Source: Aaosphaeria pasadenensis (taxonomy: Eukaryota > Ascomycota > Dothideomycetes > Pleosporales). Taken from it: a stretch of 64,000 bases of DNA. The stretch spans positions 1,054,001-1,118,000 of the forward strand of contig JAKLMB010000011.1 in the NCBI GenBank assembly GCA_022813625.1, given 5' to 3'. Under the pieces are notes generated by a model, which did not search any database, was not told the origin of the DNA, and saw nothing but the letters and a program-made list of their open reading frames with translations. Below, piece by piece: positions 1 through 12,100 of this stretch (position 1 is its first letter; the number at the start of each line of letters is the position of its first letter). A program made the translations under genes and the position numbers.

Positions 1-1180
1 AGTCATGCGCCAAGAGAATGAAGATGTTAGGGTCAGCATCTAGCTCTTCGAGACTTCTGATACTGTTTTCTGCTACCTCTGGACAGATGTAGGCACTGTC
101 CTTGAGCCGAGTTACCTTGTAGAAAGGCATGCGGCGGGCATCCCATTCTTCGTTGGTCTGGCTTACGTTTGTTGCGAAAGGATTCAAGGTAGTAAAAACA
201 GAACAGGGACATGGACGAGGAAATGATTCGTCGAGTTGACGATCGGGGATGATTTCTGGCATTGGTGACGCGAATGTAGGCCGAAAGGTTCCAGGGAAGT
301 GGCAACAGTCCCCACCAAGGAACACAAAGGTGTCGTGAGTTGTTCGTGCGAATCCGCAAATGTGTCCAATCGCATGCTAGAAACGATGATAAGTTAGCCC
401 GAACTGGTGGGAACGAGAGTGTGGAGCGTTTCCGACTCACACCAGGGACGTCGAGTATGTAAAAGGAGCCGTCTCCGAAGTAGTCGTGCGCACGAAAATC
501 GCCGATGCGAAGTTTGCTCTCTTCAAATGTAATTTCGTTAATGAAATGACCTCTGTGTTTGATTTGGTTAGCTCTATGTCTCATGTATGAGGGAAATATT
601 GACATACTCCAGATCACTGCTAAGTAATACACCGTTTGGGTCCTTGGGCCAGCCAGGACAAAAGTTGGCTTTGAAGCCAGGACCAACCACGATATCTGTC
701 GCTGAATCATACTTCGAGCCATCTCCAATATGATCCCAATGCCAATGACTCCAGACGATCGCATCTATGAACCACACCAGTCAATGGGAGAAGACATTTT
801 GTATTAGGATCGAAAATTCACCGCATACCTAATGAATTCAGAGGTACGCCCGCCTCTACTAGGATCTCGTCCACTCCTTTTTCAACTTGAAGTGCTGGAA
901 CTTGACTACCGATCATGCGCCTGGTGACCAACGGACCATTCCAGTAATCCTTTCTTGAACCACAGTCGAACAAGATTCTTTTGTTCTGTGCCTCATTATC
1001 GATGAGAAAGCACATCGTCTTCAAGTTGAGTAACTCATGCCCGGGAATTACAGGACGAACAAAGGCTTCAGAATTGCACACCATTTCGGTCGTAGTGTCT
1101 ATCGCTCGCACTCGCACTGTATTGAGGCCGGTTGGAATGTTCATTGTGCCTGGATTAAGGAAAGGCTTTTTCGATAGCAC
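1..1180 (-). CDS. Metallo-beta-lactamase-fold hydrolase (lactonase-like), 3' end beyond the window
   Basis: Predicted exons are complement(join(1..374, 441..552, 608..764, 829..1180)); the C-terminus lies left of the window. The metal-binding signature HWHWDHIGD starts exon 2, followed by a second metal His in HAIGHICG, an Asp/His in GGDCCHFPG and a late LLAHD. This order is that of metallo-beta-lactamase-fold hydrolases, closest in feel to the N-acyl-homoserine-lactonase-like group found in many fungi, where some members open lactone or lactam rings. Substrate is inferred only. All three introns are GT-AG and 55-66 nt long. The start at 1180 is the first Met of the conserved frame; no signal peptide is seen, so a cytosolic enzyme is likely. 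It is transcribed away from the MFS transporter at 1787 across a 606-nt shared promoter. Confidence 0.8.
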
Positions 1181-1786
1181 TTTCTACCTGGCACAGATTG
1201 ATTGCTTTTCACCAAGAGATCTGATATGACCTGTGACAGACACACGCCCAAGTAGGTGACAAGTGTTTGGATGGTTAAGATGATTTACTCATTTGTTTCA
1301 CTACGATAGTGGCATTGACTATTACTAATAGGCGTAGTACCCTGACTGACAATTGGGCCATACTTTCAGGTGCATGAGGGGTAAGGGAGCAGATTAACAG
1401 AAGTCCAAAAATTAAGTGCCTCTCCGGTTGTAGCTGGGGACGAGCATTCCCCGCGTGAGCTGGTTGTTTCGACATGTGGCAGCGTCCAGAGGCCGAAGGC
1501 CCCGAAGTGTTCTTGGGAGAGGGGAGGTTTTGGGGGTTTGTAGAGCGGCGAGTGCTTGATTCCCCGCTTCCGACGAGGTGCTCTAGACCACCTATTACCC
1601 CAACCGCCAATGTTACTACACTAAGAATTTCCCCAGATTACCCCAATCGATGCTTCGCGTGTTTCATCAACGCCAGACTTCCGTATACGGGGCATAATGG
1701 ATACATATATTCCTTGAGTACAATGACCATGATATTCCAGAATGCCAATCTGATCATAGTTAACTTGAGAAACTTGAACAGAAACA
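1181..1786. promoter_or_regulatory. Divergent promoter between the hydrolase and MFS transporter genes
   Basis: This 606-nt gap holds both upstream regions of two divergently transcribed genes. The only recognisable short element is CTGGGG at 1434-1439, which fits the CreA-type SYGGRG consensus; such six-mers are common by chance. Small open frames across it look non-coding. Confidence 0.4.
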
Positions 1787-3480
1787 ATGGCAACGGGATC
1801 ATTCTACAATTTCTTACTCGTCTTTTTCGTCGCGTTGGGTTCCTTTACTTATGGTTTCAATTCGGCCATCATCGGATCCGTATTGGGTTTGCCATCCTTT
1901 TTTAAACATTTCGATCTGGACCTGGAGGGGGCAAATGTAGAGAAAACTAATAGGATAATTGGAGGTACGTGAGCTCAGATAGCAAATCTGGCTCCTCAAC
2001 TTATAATTTCAATAGCAACCAATGGCATGTTTGCCGGAGGTGGAATGATCGGCTGTCTTTTGGTGCCATGGATAGCAAACAAACTGGGAAGACTTCGAAC
2101 CATCCAGATCGTTGCTCTCCTTTGCGTTGTTTGTGCTGCTATCCAAGCTGGATCAGTACACATCGCCATGTTCCTAGTCGGCAGATTCTTCAATGGCATC
2201 GGTGTTGGCATGGTCGATGTCGCTGTGCCTCTTTACCAAGCTGAGGTGTCGCCCGCAAAGACACGAGGACGCATGGTGGGATCTCATGGATTCTTGATCG
2301 TTTGCGGATATGTAGGTTTCATCTATTCCTATGAACGAGATTCTGGCAATTGATTGTGATCTAGGCTGGAGCCGGTTGGGTTGGCTATGGCTGCTACTTT
2401 TTAACGAACGAAGCCGTCCAGTGGCGTCTGTGCCTTGCACTACAAATGCTTGCACCACTGTTGCTACTCGCCGGATCGCCATGGGTTCCTGAATCACCAC
2501 GGTGGTTGTGTGCAAAGGGAAAGAACCCTGAGGCTCTAGCTGTCCTAGAGAAAATGCATTCTCACGCCATGGAGGAATTCTATCAAATCCATCTGCAGCT
2601 GGAACTCGAACAAAGCCAACAGGTCAACAATTCATGGATTGAGATATTCCGGAAGAAGTCGTACAGGAAACGACTAATGTACGGTTTTTTTGTTCAGTGA
2701 GTAGACCCTATTGGAAGTCCATCGATAACAATACTGACCTCGCTCGAAAGATGTATCGCTCAGTCGACTGGCGTGCTCGTTGTCAACAATTATCAAGTTC
2801 TTCTTTACAATGGACTGGGACTTTACAACTCGACGCCTTTAGTTTTGTATGCCTGTTACAACTCCTGGGCTGCCTTCATGAACTGGGTCAACAGCATCAT
2901 GCTCGACCGATGGGGCCGTATCCGTATTATGACAGTGGGTCTGATCGGCTGCGCACTCTCACTTTCTTGTTTCACCGCCATGGTTGCCGAGTACGGCGGC
3001 ACGGACAACAAGATCGGTAACGGGTTTGGTGTGTTTTTCCTCTACCTCTTCGTTACTTTCTATGGAGGCACTATGGACGCGTCCTCTTACGTCTACTGCG
3101 CGGAGATTTTCCCAACCACAATCCGGGCCCAGGGTCTAGGTTTCAGCGTCATGGGCCTCTTCATGATGACTTTAATCTACACTCAAACAGCCCCGACTGC
3201 ATTTGCTGAAGTTGGATGGCGTTACTATCTTGTCTTCATCACTATTCCTTTAGCCGGGGTTTGGTTTCTGGCTACGGTCCTCCCTGAAACGAGGCTACTG
3301 AGCCTAGAAGAGATATCTAATCTGTTTGGTGATGAAGTTGCTGTTGACCTTGCACAGATGTCAGAAGAGCAGCAACAAGCAATGGAAGCGGACTTTCGCG
3401 CAAACAACCCGAATCTGACATCTACTGTTGGACATGAGTCAAAGGATGTTTCTTCTACTCGTATCGAGTCTACAATGTAA
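1787..3480 (+). CDS. MFS sugar transporter
   Basis: Four exons, join(1787..1964, 2016..2311, 2365..2696, 2751..3480), give 511 residues, the usual length for a 12-helix sugar porter of the plasma membrane. The N-terminal helix contains FTYGFNSAIIGSVLG, loop 2-3 carries NKLGRLRTIQ, helix 4-5 VGRFFNGIGVG, the central loop has the sugar-porter signature PESPRWL, and the C-terminal cytosolic tail opens with LPETRLLSLEEI. Phase is kept across three short GT-AG introns. This family (TC 2.A.1.1) takes up hexoses, disaccharides or related polyols by proton symport; the exact substrate cannot be read from sequence. Its divergent partner is a metallo-hydrolase, so a joint uptake and cleavage role for one carbon source is possible but inferred. 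Confidence 0.9.
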
Positions 3481-4482
3481 ACCAGCGAGGTGGATGGATA
3501 ATTGTATCAAGTGGCGCAGGAGCAATTCCCAATGTACAGCATATGCGCAGTAGTTGCAAAAATCGCGAGCTCACTTTTATAGTAAAACATAGAGCGAAGC
3601 TACCCGACATGAGGCAGACATGTAATCCTAGAAACCATTTCGAATGTTGCTTAACATTTGAGCGCGTAGTGATGGTTTCTGTTGTTAGAGTACTTCATTA
3701 TTTGCCCTGACAGAGATAGCGAGGTCCAGAGTTGAACAACGCGGTACGTATGTTGTAATACTGGGTTTTTATCTCACCAACTTTCTCATTTATCTTATTT
3801 GGAAGAGTATGGAGTACAGACAGTAAACTGTGTACGCGTTAACCTTGATACGCAGACAAACATGGGGACCAATCAGAAGAGCGACGTAGACGCTGGTGTA
3901 TTTTTAGCACTACGTTCGCCAACGCCGCCAACGCCGCCAACGCCGCCAACGCCCTTGTGGTCCTTTCTTCCTCCCTCCCATCATCTTCAACCAATGAATC
4001 CGATTGGATCATCCCGCCATAGTGTGTACAGAAGGATAATGGGGACTTCTCTCCGCAAATAACACCCTCATCGGCGCCTAGACCAAACCTATTCCCATGG
4101 AGAAATGGGCCTTAATCCCTCAGCAAGCGCCGTCTAGGCCATGGTTCCCTCAAATGCGGCTCTAGTCAACTTCCGAGTATGCGAGTGTGAGGTGGATACC
4201 CGCTACTTGTTCAAGAATAGAAGCAGTCATCTCTGACAGGCCGTGGTCCTCTGTCATCTCATTTTAGCTTATGCACTCTATGAAGTGTATCAATCCTACA
4301 AAGACATCGCTTACGCTCTTTCAAATCCCAACCTGCTGATTTTGTTGGCACCTGGCAGTACAATACTCCAGCTCCCTCGCAGATACTCCGTATTTGACTT
4401 GAGGAGTCAACTTCATTCAGAGATCATCTCATCCGCGCCACACTACTCCAGTGTCATATCGAGTCGATCGAAGCGATAGAAC
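3481..4482. other. Intergenic region, about 1 kb, between MFS transporter and protease-like gene
   Basis: It contains the MFS 3' region and the promoter of the gene at 4483. A short exact tandem repeat lies at 3918-3953 and one copy of TACTCCGTA at 4384-4392. The small frames here (for example 3799-4062 and 4243-4479) have no family features and the second stops just before the next ATG, so I read them as non-coding leader. Confidence 0.6.
3918..3953. repeat. Tandem repeat, four exact copies of GCCAACGCC
   Basis: Four head-to-tail 9-nt copies without mismatch, in non-coding DNA. The exactness points to recent slippage, so copy number is likely to vary between strains. Confidence 0.9.
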
Positions 4483-6009
4483 ATGGCGTCGTTCGCATTC
4501 TACCTGGGTGCGAACGCACTGTTCGCTCAAGCTGTTCTTGCGTTCAACTGTTCAATACCCCCCATTTACGTGGACATTCATAAAAGAGCAGTCCACGATT
4601 CTCCAGCATTTCAATATGGATCATTCATTGGTCTTGGAACTCCCGCACAGAACCAAAGCCTGTGGCCATCCTTGAGCCAAAACCATACTTCGTTCTCGTC
4701 GAATACCTTCTGCGATAATAGCACATTGAAAGACTGTGATAGATCAACAGGAGGCTTTTATGTGAAGGAAGATTCGTCAACGTAAGCCGTGATGATTCAA
4801 ACAATGTATCTAATGCTCTCAACTGACTTCTATGCTAGATTTAAACCAAAAGGAAAAGACTTCCAACCACTCGATAAACAAAATGACTCATCGAGAGGTT
4901 TGTTCGCTTCGGAAACAGTTCGTTTGTACACGCACTATTTCGAAACCGATGGTGCATCGCAAACACTACTTGAAGATGTCGACATCGAAGTCGTCGTCAA
5001 CTCGTCTACCACGCCCTCCATCGTTGGGATAGGACAAGCCTCGACCATCCTTCAGGGCCTCGTAGCCCAGAACAAGATTGCTGCTCGCACATACTCGCTC
5101 TACATAGGACAAGGCTTCGACCGGGCCGGGGGTTCTGTGAACGGCTCGAACACGTTCGGTGGATACGATTCGGGCCGCTTCACTGGCCAGGCGCATTCCT
5201 TCTCGATGAATACTGCGAATCGAAATCCATTCAGTGTCACCGTGAAGGATATAATCATTACTGAGACCGATAACCCCAATAGCAACACTTCACTATTCGA
5301 TGCAAAGAAGTTTCCATCTGCAAAACAGCCATCGGCGTTCACTGCACAGATCACTACAGACCAATACCCGCTCTCGCTTCCCTACCAGATAACGCAGAAC
5401 TTCATCAAGCACCTGGATGCAACCAAGGACAACTACTGGGGTGACAACTCCTTAAAGTTGCGCTCTCAATTCAACGGGACACTTTCCATCGTCATCGCAG
5501 GCGATAACGGCGACTTCACCGTCACTATTCCCCAGGAAGTGCTCGTCAATACCTCAAACATCACACCCATCCAAGACCGCACAGAAGCATCATCAGCGCC
5601 GTTCCTCCTGTCGACAGCATTTTTGAGCCAAGTCTACCTCATGGCCGACTTCGAAACCTTCAAGTTCTACCTCGCAGAAGCGGTTCAGAAGAACAATATC
5701 GTCATGCCCGAGACGTTTTGTCCTAAGGCTGTACCCAGCGCATATGAACGGCCGAAGCAGGGTGCATGGATGAAACAAGGTCTGATAGGTGCAGTCATCG
5801 GCGGTGTTTTGGGTGGAATTGGTATCGCAATTTGCGCATACTGCTTCGTGTTGGGCTGCCAGAGGCGGAGAGCGGAAAAGAGGGTCGAGAGAGCGATAGA
5901 GAAGAGCAAGCAGTCAAAGATGGCCCAATTCGAAGTAGAGGAAGTCCAATCATTCGATCCGCCGCCCAAGGCATCGAAAGTCCTTTTCTGGAAGAGGGGC
6001 AAAAAATGA
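4483..6009 (+). CDS. Aspartyl-protease-like membrane-anchored protein, probably catalytically inactive
   Basis: Two exons, join(4483..4781, 4839..6009), encode 489 residues. An N-terminal signal-like segment (about 1-22) leads into a pepsin-fold (peptidase A1) ectodomain marked by FIGLGTPAQ and IVGIGQAST, with many N-x-S/T sites. A single membrane helix (about residues 414-440, GLIGAVIGGVLGGIGIAI) and a basic cytosolic tail follow. Both catalytic motifs are degenerate. Where DTGSS should stand after LGTPAQ the sequence reads SLWPSLSQN, and the DSGTT region reads ITTDQYPLSLP. The protein is therefore expected on the cell surface but not to cut peptides by the usual two-Asp mechanism; a binding or wall-sensing role is only a guess. 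Cysteines of the ectodomain are retained (NTFCDN, KDCDR). Confidence 0.8.
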
Positions 6010-6210
6010 GGGCACTGCTATAGACCGTCATCGAACGCTGGATGCGTCATGACTCTCGTTCATTATTAATACCCAAAGCATATTTAGACTTTGTTCAATT
6101 CTCAATATATATCTTATTATTTTCACTCTCTAAATAAAGCGTTTGACTTAGCAAACCAATTGCATTCTGTATGCTTAGAGTCTATCATGCAAGATCATCA
6201 AATTAAAAAT

Positions 6211-7734
6211 CTATCCACGTATCGCGTCAACCACAGAGACTTCAGGATACTCCCAGTCACCGTTCGTCATAGCGTCTGTAGCTCCATAGAACCTCAATGT
6301 GATTTTCACCTCACCACCACCGTTAGGAGCTGGCAACCAATTACTTGTCCAATTGGACGGCGGAGGGACGTCATTTGCCTGAATGATAATATTGAACAGG
6401 CCATCCTTATCTTCGTCGTTATACGAAGCACCATCTGGAAACGTCAAATTGCTTCTATCCCCCAATGCATACCGATTCAGGTCGTTCTTGACCAGATACT
6501 GCTCGCCGTTGTACACTGTCAAGCTCCAGAATCCTCCTTTATTGATCTCGGGCTTGCGGCTGAAAGTGAACAGCACCGCTTGGTCTTTCGCAATCACAAA
6601 GTCATTGTTGACGGGATATGTGACCTGCTCTGATGTAAGGGCCAGGTACCCTCGGCTTGCAGTGCTGTATCGAGCAGTGTAGAAAGAACCGAATGCCCCC
6701 AGCACTCGAGACGCACGGCAGGTCCAGTTGCCACCGAGATGAAGTGTCAGGCCCGGTGTGATCTGCAAAGCTTCGTTTGATGCGTTTGCTGTCGCTACGG
6801 CTGTGGTCAGGTTTGTGTCTGGTGGTTGAACGAAGGAATTGTTCTCGTAGTGAATCCCGGCCTCGAGTAAAGTTTGCCGGACCCAGCTTCGATCTTGCTT
6901 CACGTATGGCTCATTGTACGGGGCCAATTCTGCTGTCAAGCGGAGCACAATCTCTGCGAGGGTATTATCTCCAGGCGTGTATACAAACTCAGGACGAGAG
7001 AACATGCTGAGGTTGAGAGCAGGAGCGACTGGAGGACTAAAGCGTGGGAGCACAGCCATACCGAAGCCATCCTGCAGTTTGTTAACTGCAACGATATCGT
7101 CTGTACCAGCTTCGACCAAGATTCTCGGCAGCGTGATTCCATATGGTGTGGGTAGGTTGAGGTATGCCTTGTAGCCCCCCTTCAGGCCTTCGGTCACTAC
7201 GCCGGGGTTGTCGCTGTCAAATCGTAGAAGATACTTTCCGGCTGAACTATTGGTTATGCTTCCAATATTTGCAAGGTCATTGGCGTACCTGTGACTCTTA
7301 GTACGGGAAAGCAACAGACAAGGTATCAAGCACCAACTCGATTTGACCTGTATGGAGCCTTTCTTGAACACTTACATATCATAGAATGGCCACACCCAGT
7401 ATCGTTCGCCAAAGTCCGGAACTTCAATTTCGATATCGTTCTCGCCCAGGTCCAAAAATGCCACACTGTATACAGTGTCTGCATTAGGCCGAACGAAGCC
7501 CGTATCATCGGCACCTGCAAGCTTGCGCGAGTGGTAGAGACTGTTGGTCTCATTGTTCAAATATCTTGGATTAACATATTTAGCAAAGCTATACAGCGGG
7601 AAGCCATAAGTATATGCAAAAGCAAGCGCATTCTGATGACAACTAGTCCGACATTGTGATTCGGGCACAATGGCAACCTGCTGAGTATACACGACTGTGG
7701 AAAGTAGGGAAACGAATGCTAGATGAATTTTCAT
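6211..7734 (-). CDS. Secreted DUF1254/DUF1214 family protein
   Basis: Two exons, complement(join(6211..7288, 7376..7734)), encode 478 residues. The start at 7734 is chosen because it opens directly into a signal peptide (MKIHLAFVSLLSTVVYTQQ); an in-frame Met 21 nt upstream would spoil it. The N-terminal half has the DUF1254 pattern (AFAYTYGFPLYSF, VRPNADTVYSVAFLDL, WVWPFYDMYANDLANIGS) and the C-terminal half the DUF1214 pattern (GGFWSLTVYNGEQYLVKN). The family is widespread in bacteria and fungi and its biochemical function is unknown. The intron is GT-AG, 87 nt. Several N-glycosylation sites support secretion. It is convergent with the protease-like gene, about 200 nt away. Confidence 0.85.
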
Positions 7735-9113
7735 TGCTGCAAGGTAGTCAAACACGAGCGCAAAATTATGTTGGAGTATGGGACAATTGAAACTTCTATT
7801 AATGCAAATCTTGTCGGTAATCCTGAATGAGTTTACCGATGGATTGACTGTCTAGTATGTACTAGTTAACCATTTTGCTCCAAAGATCGTCCTACTAAGA
7901 GAGCCACTGTGGTTGAGATCCTGCCTTAAAGAGTTCACTTTGCGGGGTAATTGGCATTACCTCGTTACGTTCGTATGGAGAAGGACTAAGCCCCACACAT
8001 ACTATGTATCCGTCAATTGACTGATAACTTTATCCCGCTAGTCATTTGTTGATGTATTGGACCCCGTGGAGGATTCTACAACGGTGGTCATGCGTTGAAT
8101 TTATTGCATTAGATCAATTCCGGGTGCAATGATGAATGCAAAAGCAATTTTCCTGCCAGTCTGACGAGTCAAGGCTCTCTATGAATGTCAGATTCAATTC
8201 CGGCGTACGAAATGATAATCAGCTTCCTCGTTGTCTTGCAATATCTTGTTCGAATATAGACGTGGCTACGCCACGGGTATGCTGTTCGTTCGTGTGCTAT
8301 AGAAACTTGAAATGCCTTGATGGTCAATTTGACTTTGAATTGTCTTTACTATCGACAACTGAGGTAACATAGCCAATACGCCACTACTCGGGAAGTCTTA
8401 CCCTCCCTATTAGTCAATGTTATAATTACGTGTTTCGCAGATTGAGAATCACCATAATGTCACACTGATTCATGGGAAGTCTTTCCAAATAGCGTAGCCG
8501 ATGGAAAATTATTTGTCACAAGCGTTCTTCCAGTGTTCTCAACTGACACACCTGGCGCAAGAGGCCCTCAGGCACCCAGTGTTGTAGCTATTATCGATGT
8601 CAAAAATGGAAATCTGAGATCTACAACATATTCAATCACTTTAGGTTGGTTTGCGAGAAGAACAGCTTATTATCCGTGTAGAGGTCGTCGCTCCCTCAAT
8701 AATGTATAGTTACATGGTCATCAGCCCTTTTGGGAGCCGAACCATTACATTCCTGCGTCACCCCTTGCCAGGAACCGAATAAAAGTTTTGTTTTTCTTTC
8801 CATTTTTCTTCCACATTCCAACGATTGTTTTGACGACGACAAAAATAAGTGAAGATGGCCACAGTTTGTATGTTTACCTTCAATTCCTCGTTGTCTCCGT
8901 GGACAACGTCGATACCCTCTTTTGCGCTGCTCGAAATTGACGTCTCCATACCGCGCGACAGTTCGATGGAGCGAAAGAGGAGGATCTCAACTAACTAACA
9001 GCAATTAGACGACGTGCTCAGGCTTCGACATACTGGCCAACTGTTCAGCGCTCAAGACCGATTGATGCTCGAGACAGATTCTTGGACGATTTCTTGATTC
9101 TCGTGGAATCAAG
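7735..9113. other. Intergenic region, about 1.4 kb, AT-rich
   Basis: It separates two divergent genes and so carries both promoters and leaders. I see no coding frame with family features, no tRNA and no clear repeat. The last 300 nt before 9114 are probably the leader of the downstream gene. Confidence 0.5.
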
Positions 9114-12100
9114 ATGACGGTCGTGCATGAGCGTGCTGCAACAACAGCAACAGGATTATCTTCAACCGCATTGGCAGCTATCTTGACTGGCGTTGGAATT
9201 GTATTATTAGGTCTCCTAATTGGCCTTGTGGTCCTCCTCATACGAGCAGTGCGCAATCACAAACGTCTACTTGCAGATCTTGAAGAAAGAGGAGTTGTAC
9301 TTGCACAAGCCCAAGCTACGCAAGAGGGCTCCAAACGAGTTTCGATCACGAAGCCTCGGACTGTACTCAGGCGCAATACAATCCTTCCCTTCAACAAGCA
9401 AACGGGTTGGGGGTCCTTGCCCTCTGTCGAAACCATCAATCCTGTTGATCAGGCCTCAAAACCGGCCCATTATGCTCCTCCGAAACCCGCCAGTCTCTCA
9501 ACTAAGTCAGGTCGTCTTGCATGGCCGTTCTCGCCTCGACGTTCAAGCAGCAAAGCAATTCATCTAAGGAAGATTCGAGCACCAATTCTCTCAACTGTTA
9601 TAGAAAGCCCCAAGCCATCGCCTTTGGTGCCTGTCCTCAGTGGCCCTCAACTCGGAGATAGATTTCTTCCATCGAAGGGCATAGGTCGTCCATCTTCTGA
9701 TCAATCGCTACTTCAGCATCATCCTGCGTTCCGCACTCATCATCAGGATGGTGCTGCAGACAATGACCCTTCGGCACGGCCAGACCTACTTCGACGAAGC
9801 CTGACATCTAATGCGGTCACTAAAGTAGAGTCACGCGTCCGTCCACTTCGATCAAATTCGGTAGCCGAGATACCTTTGAGCGCAAAGAATGAGAACGCAC
9901 GCCGGATGTATGAAAGGAGATCTCATGTCCGATCCGCCAGTATGTGCAGCCAGACTTCAGGTAAAGCACCCGATGTGCCCATGCCACCGCTTCCTTTGGG
10001 AGTCGCTCGTATCAAAGGCGAATCCAAGCAACGCAGCCAATTAAGCAGAAGTCCGTCTCGAATGTCAGTGTCCAGCTTCGAGTCCGGAAATAGCTCCATC
10101 CTCGCAAGTCAATCGAGCCCCATCCTGCCTCGACCTGACCAGATAGAGATGCACAAAGTGACGAGGCGTGAGTGGAGGCACTCAATGATCGTCGGACCCA
10201 GGCCCTCGCGAGATAGTGTAACTCTATATGGCATAAATCAGCAATCACAAAGCTCGATCAAAAGCAGCTCGGGTCACTTGAGCGTTGGTAGCCCTGCTAC
10301 GGTGCGCCGATCACGTCGCGACAGCAGAAATACAGCACTAACGGGTTCCCACAGCTTACAGTCGGTCTATCATAGATCATCAAATGGTCTGGCTGTGGGC
10401 GGTACCTCCTCTCCAATGTACAGCCCTTACGCAACTCGGTGCTCGAGTACACCACGCCGGAGATCAGGCACTTATGTAACATCATCGGGCTCACCCGAGG
10501 AGCGACAACCGTCAGCTCTGCGAGAAGTCTTTGCGAACAGTGGGGCCCTCAAACGTCAGATTTCACAAGCATCTACACAGGCATCATCAACAAGAAGTAG
10601 TAATGGCAATCCTTTTCAATGGGACCCTGCTCCCCTGGCAGCGGCCAAACCTTCCGCACTTAAAGGCAGCCCTAGTGCGCGTAAGGGTCATCGCAGAAAG
10701 AACTGCGTACGCATATCTCTTGACCCAACCATCCTAGGCCCTCAGAGCAGATCTCCAAGTCCTTCTGCTATGAATGATATCCAAGAGGAATCGCCAAACG
10801 GCACCAGTCTCGAACGATCAGAGATTGGACTAGGTTTCTCCAGCACGAGGTCGCTCCCAAGACCTCCCAGCACATCCATATTCGCACCCGACCTTAAATT
10901 TACAGCGACGTCGATCCGCGCCTCGCTGACACCAAGTTCTCCAAGCTTATCAATGGCAAGTTATGATCATGGTCCCATTGGAACTCCACGATCCGGTCAT
11001 CAGAGTCCCGCGTCGCCCGAGAATACTACACATGGGAAAAACAGGCTCAGCAATGGATCCATGTTTAGTATACCTAGTTTTCCGAGTCCGTGTCATGGCA
11101 TTGGGTCAATGCATACATTAACATCGCCTCCGCCAGTCTTTGCATTGAGCAGACCTTCCGACGAATACGACCATATCGGAATGGACTCTCCTATCATTCC
11201 GTCCTCACCGGCATCGTTGTATCTTCCAGCATCTTCCGAAAGACACTTGTTATATGATCCCGATCCTTCTGGAACAACCAATACCGCTCATTCTGGGTTG
11301 TCAAACCCTTTCTCCATCGAATCGGAGCAGTCTTCTCCCACCTCAAAATGTGTTGTGGATTCCCATGAGGGCAAATCAAGTGACTCTCCACCTTGTTCCC
11401 CTAAGACCGAACGTTCAAACCCATTCCTCTCGTCTTATCATGCCGATGAGACAACCTATGCTGCTTTTGGCAGTTCCCAGATGGGAGTGGGAACGGTAGA
11501 TACCATCGACCCGGCTGTTCTCACCCAGGATCCTTTCACTGCACTCAACAGTACCCCCAACGCCATTTCTACTGATATGACCTCTACCACGGTACCAGAT
11601 CGTGCAATTACTGCACCAAACTCTGCCAAACCTATGGTCGAAGTCATGCCAGAACCAACATCTTCCTCCGAAACTTTCAGCTCATATGCCGAGCAGACCT
11701 CCAACAACTGGTTCCTCCAGGGATCTGATGAGCATGAATTGGTGGGAAACACAACGCAAGTTGATGTTGCCCCAACCTCAAATCATGTGCAGTTCTTCTT
11801 TGAGAATCCTTCTGGGGACGCTCTAATACCCCCTTGCTCTCCCCGCCCTGGGCATAGGCAGCTTCCTGCGGCTGGCCTAAACTTCGCAGACATTCCTACA
11901 TTAACCCCAACACCAAATGGACCTCGTCGTTCTCCTCCACGTCCACTACGGTCGTCCATCCAAAAACTGCGCCGCATGAACTCAGATGCGGGTAAGGATG
12001 GTGCAGCCAAGAGTGGTCGGGGAGAGCGAAGGTACCTCAGGCTTGGACGAGAAGATTCCATTGCTGTGCCTGGAGAAGAGAGTTGGCTTGACGATCTCGA

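Noticed and set aside
8136..8372. 78-codon frame in the intergenic region before 9114
   Set aside because: Random composition and no splice-compatible continuation.
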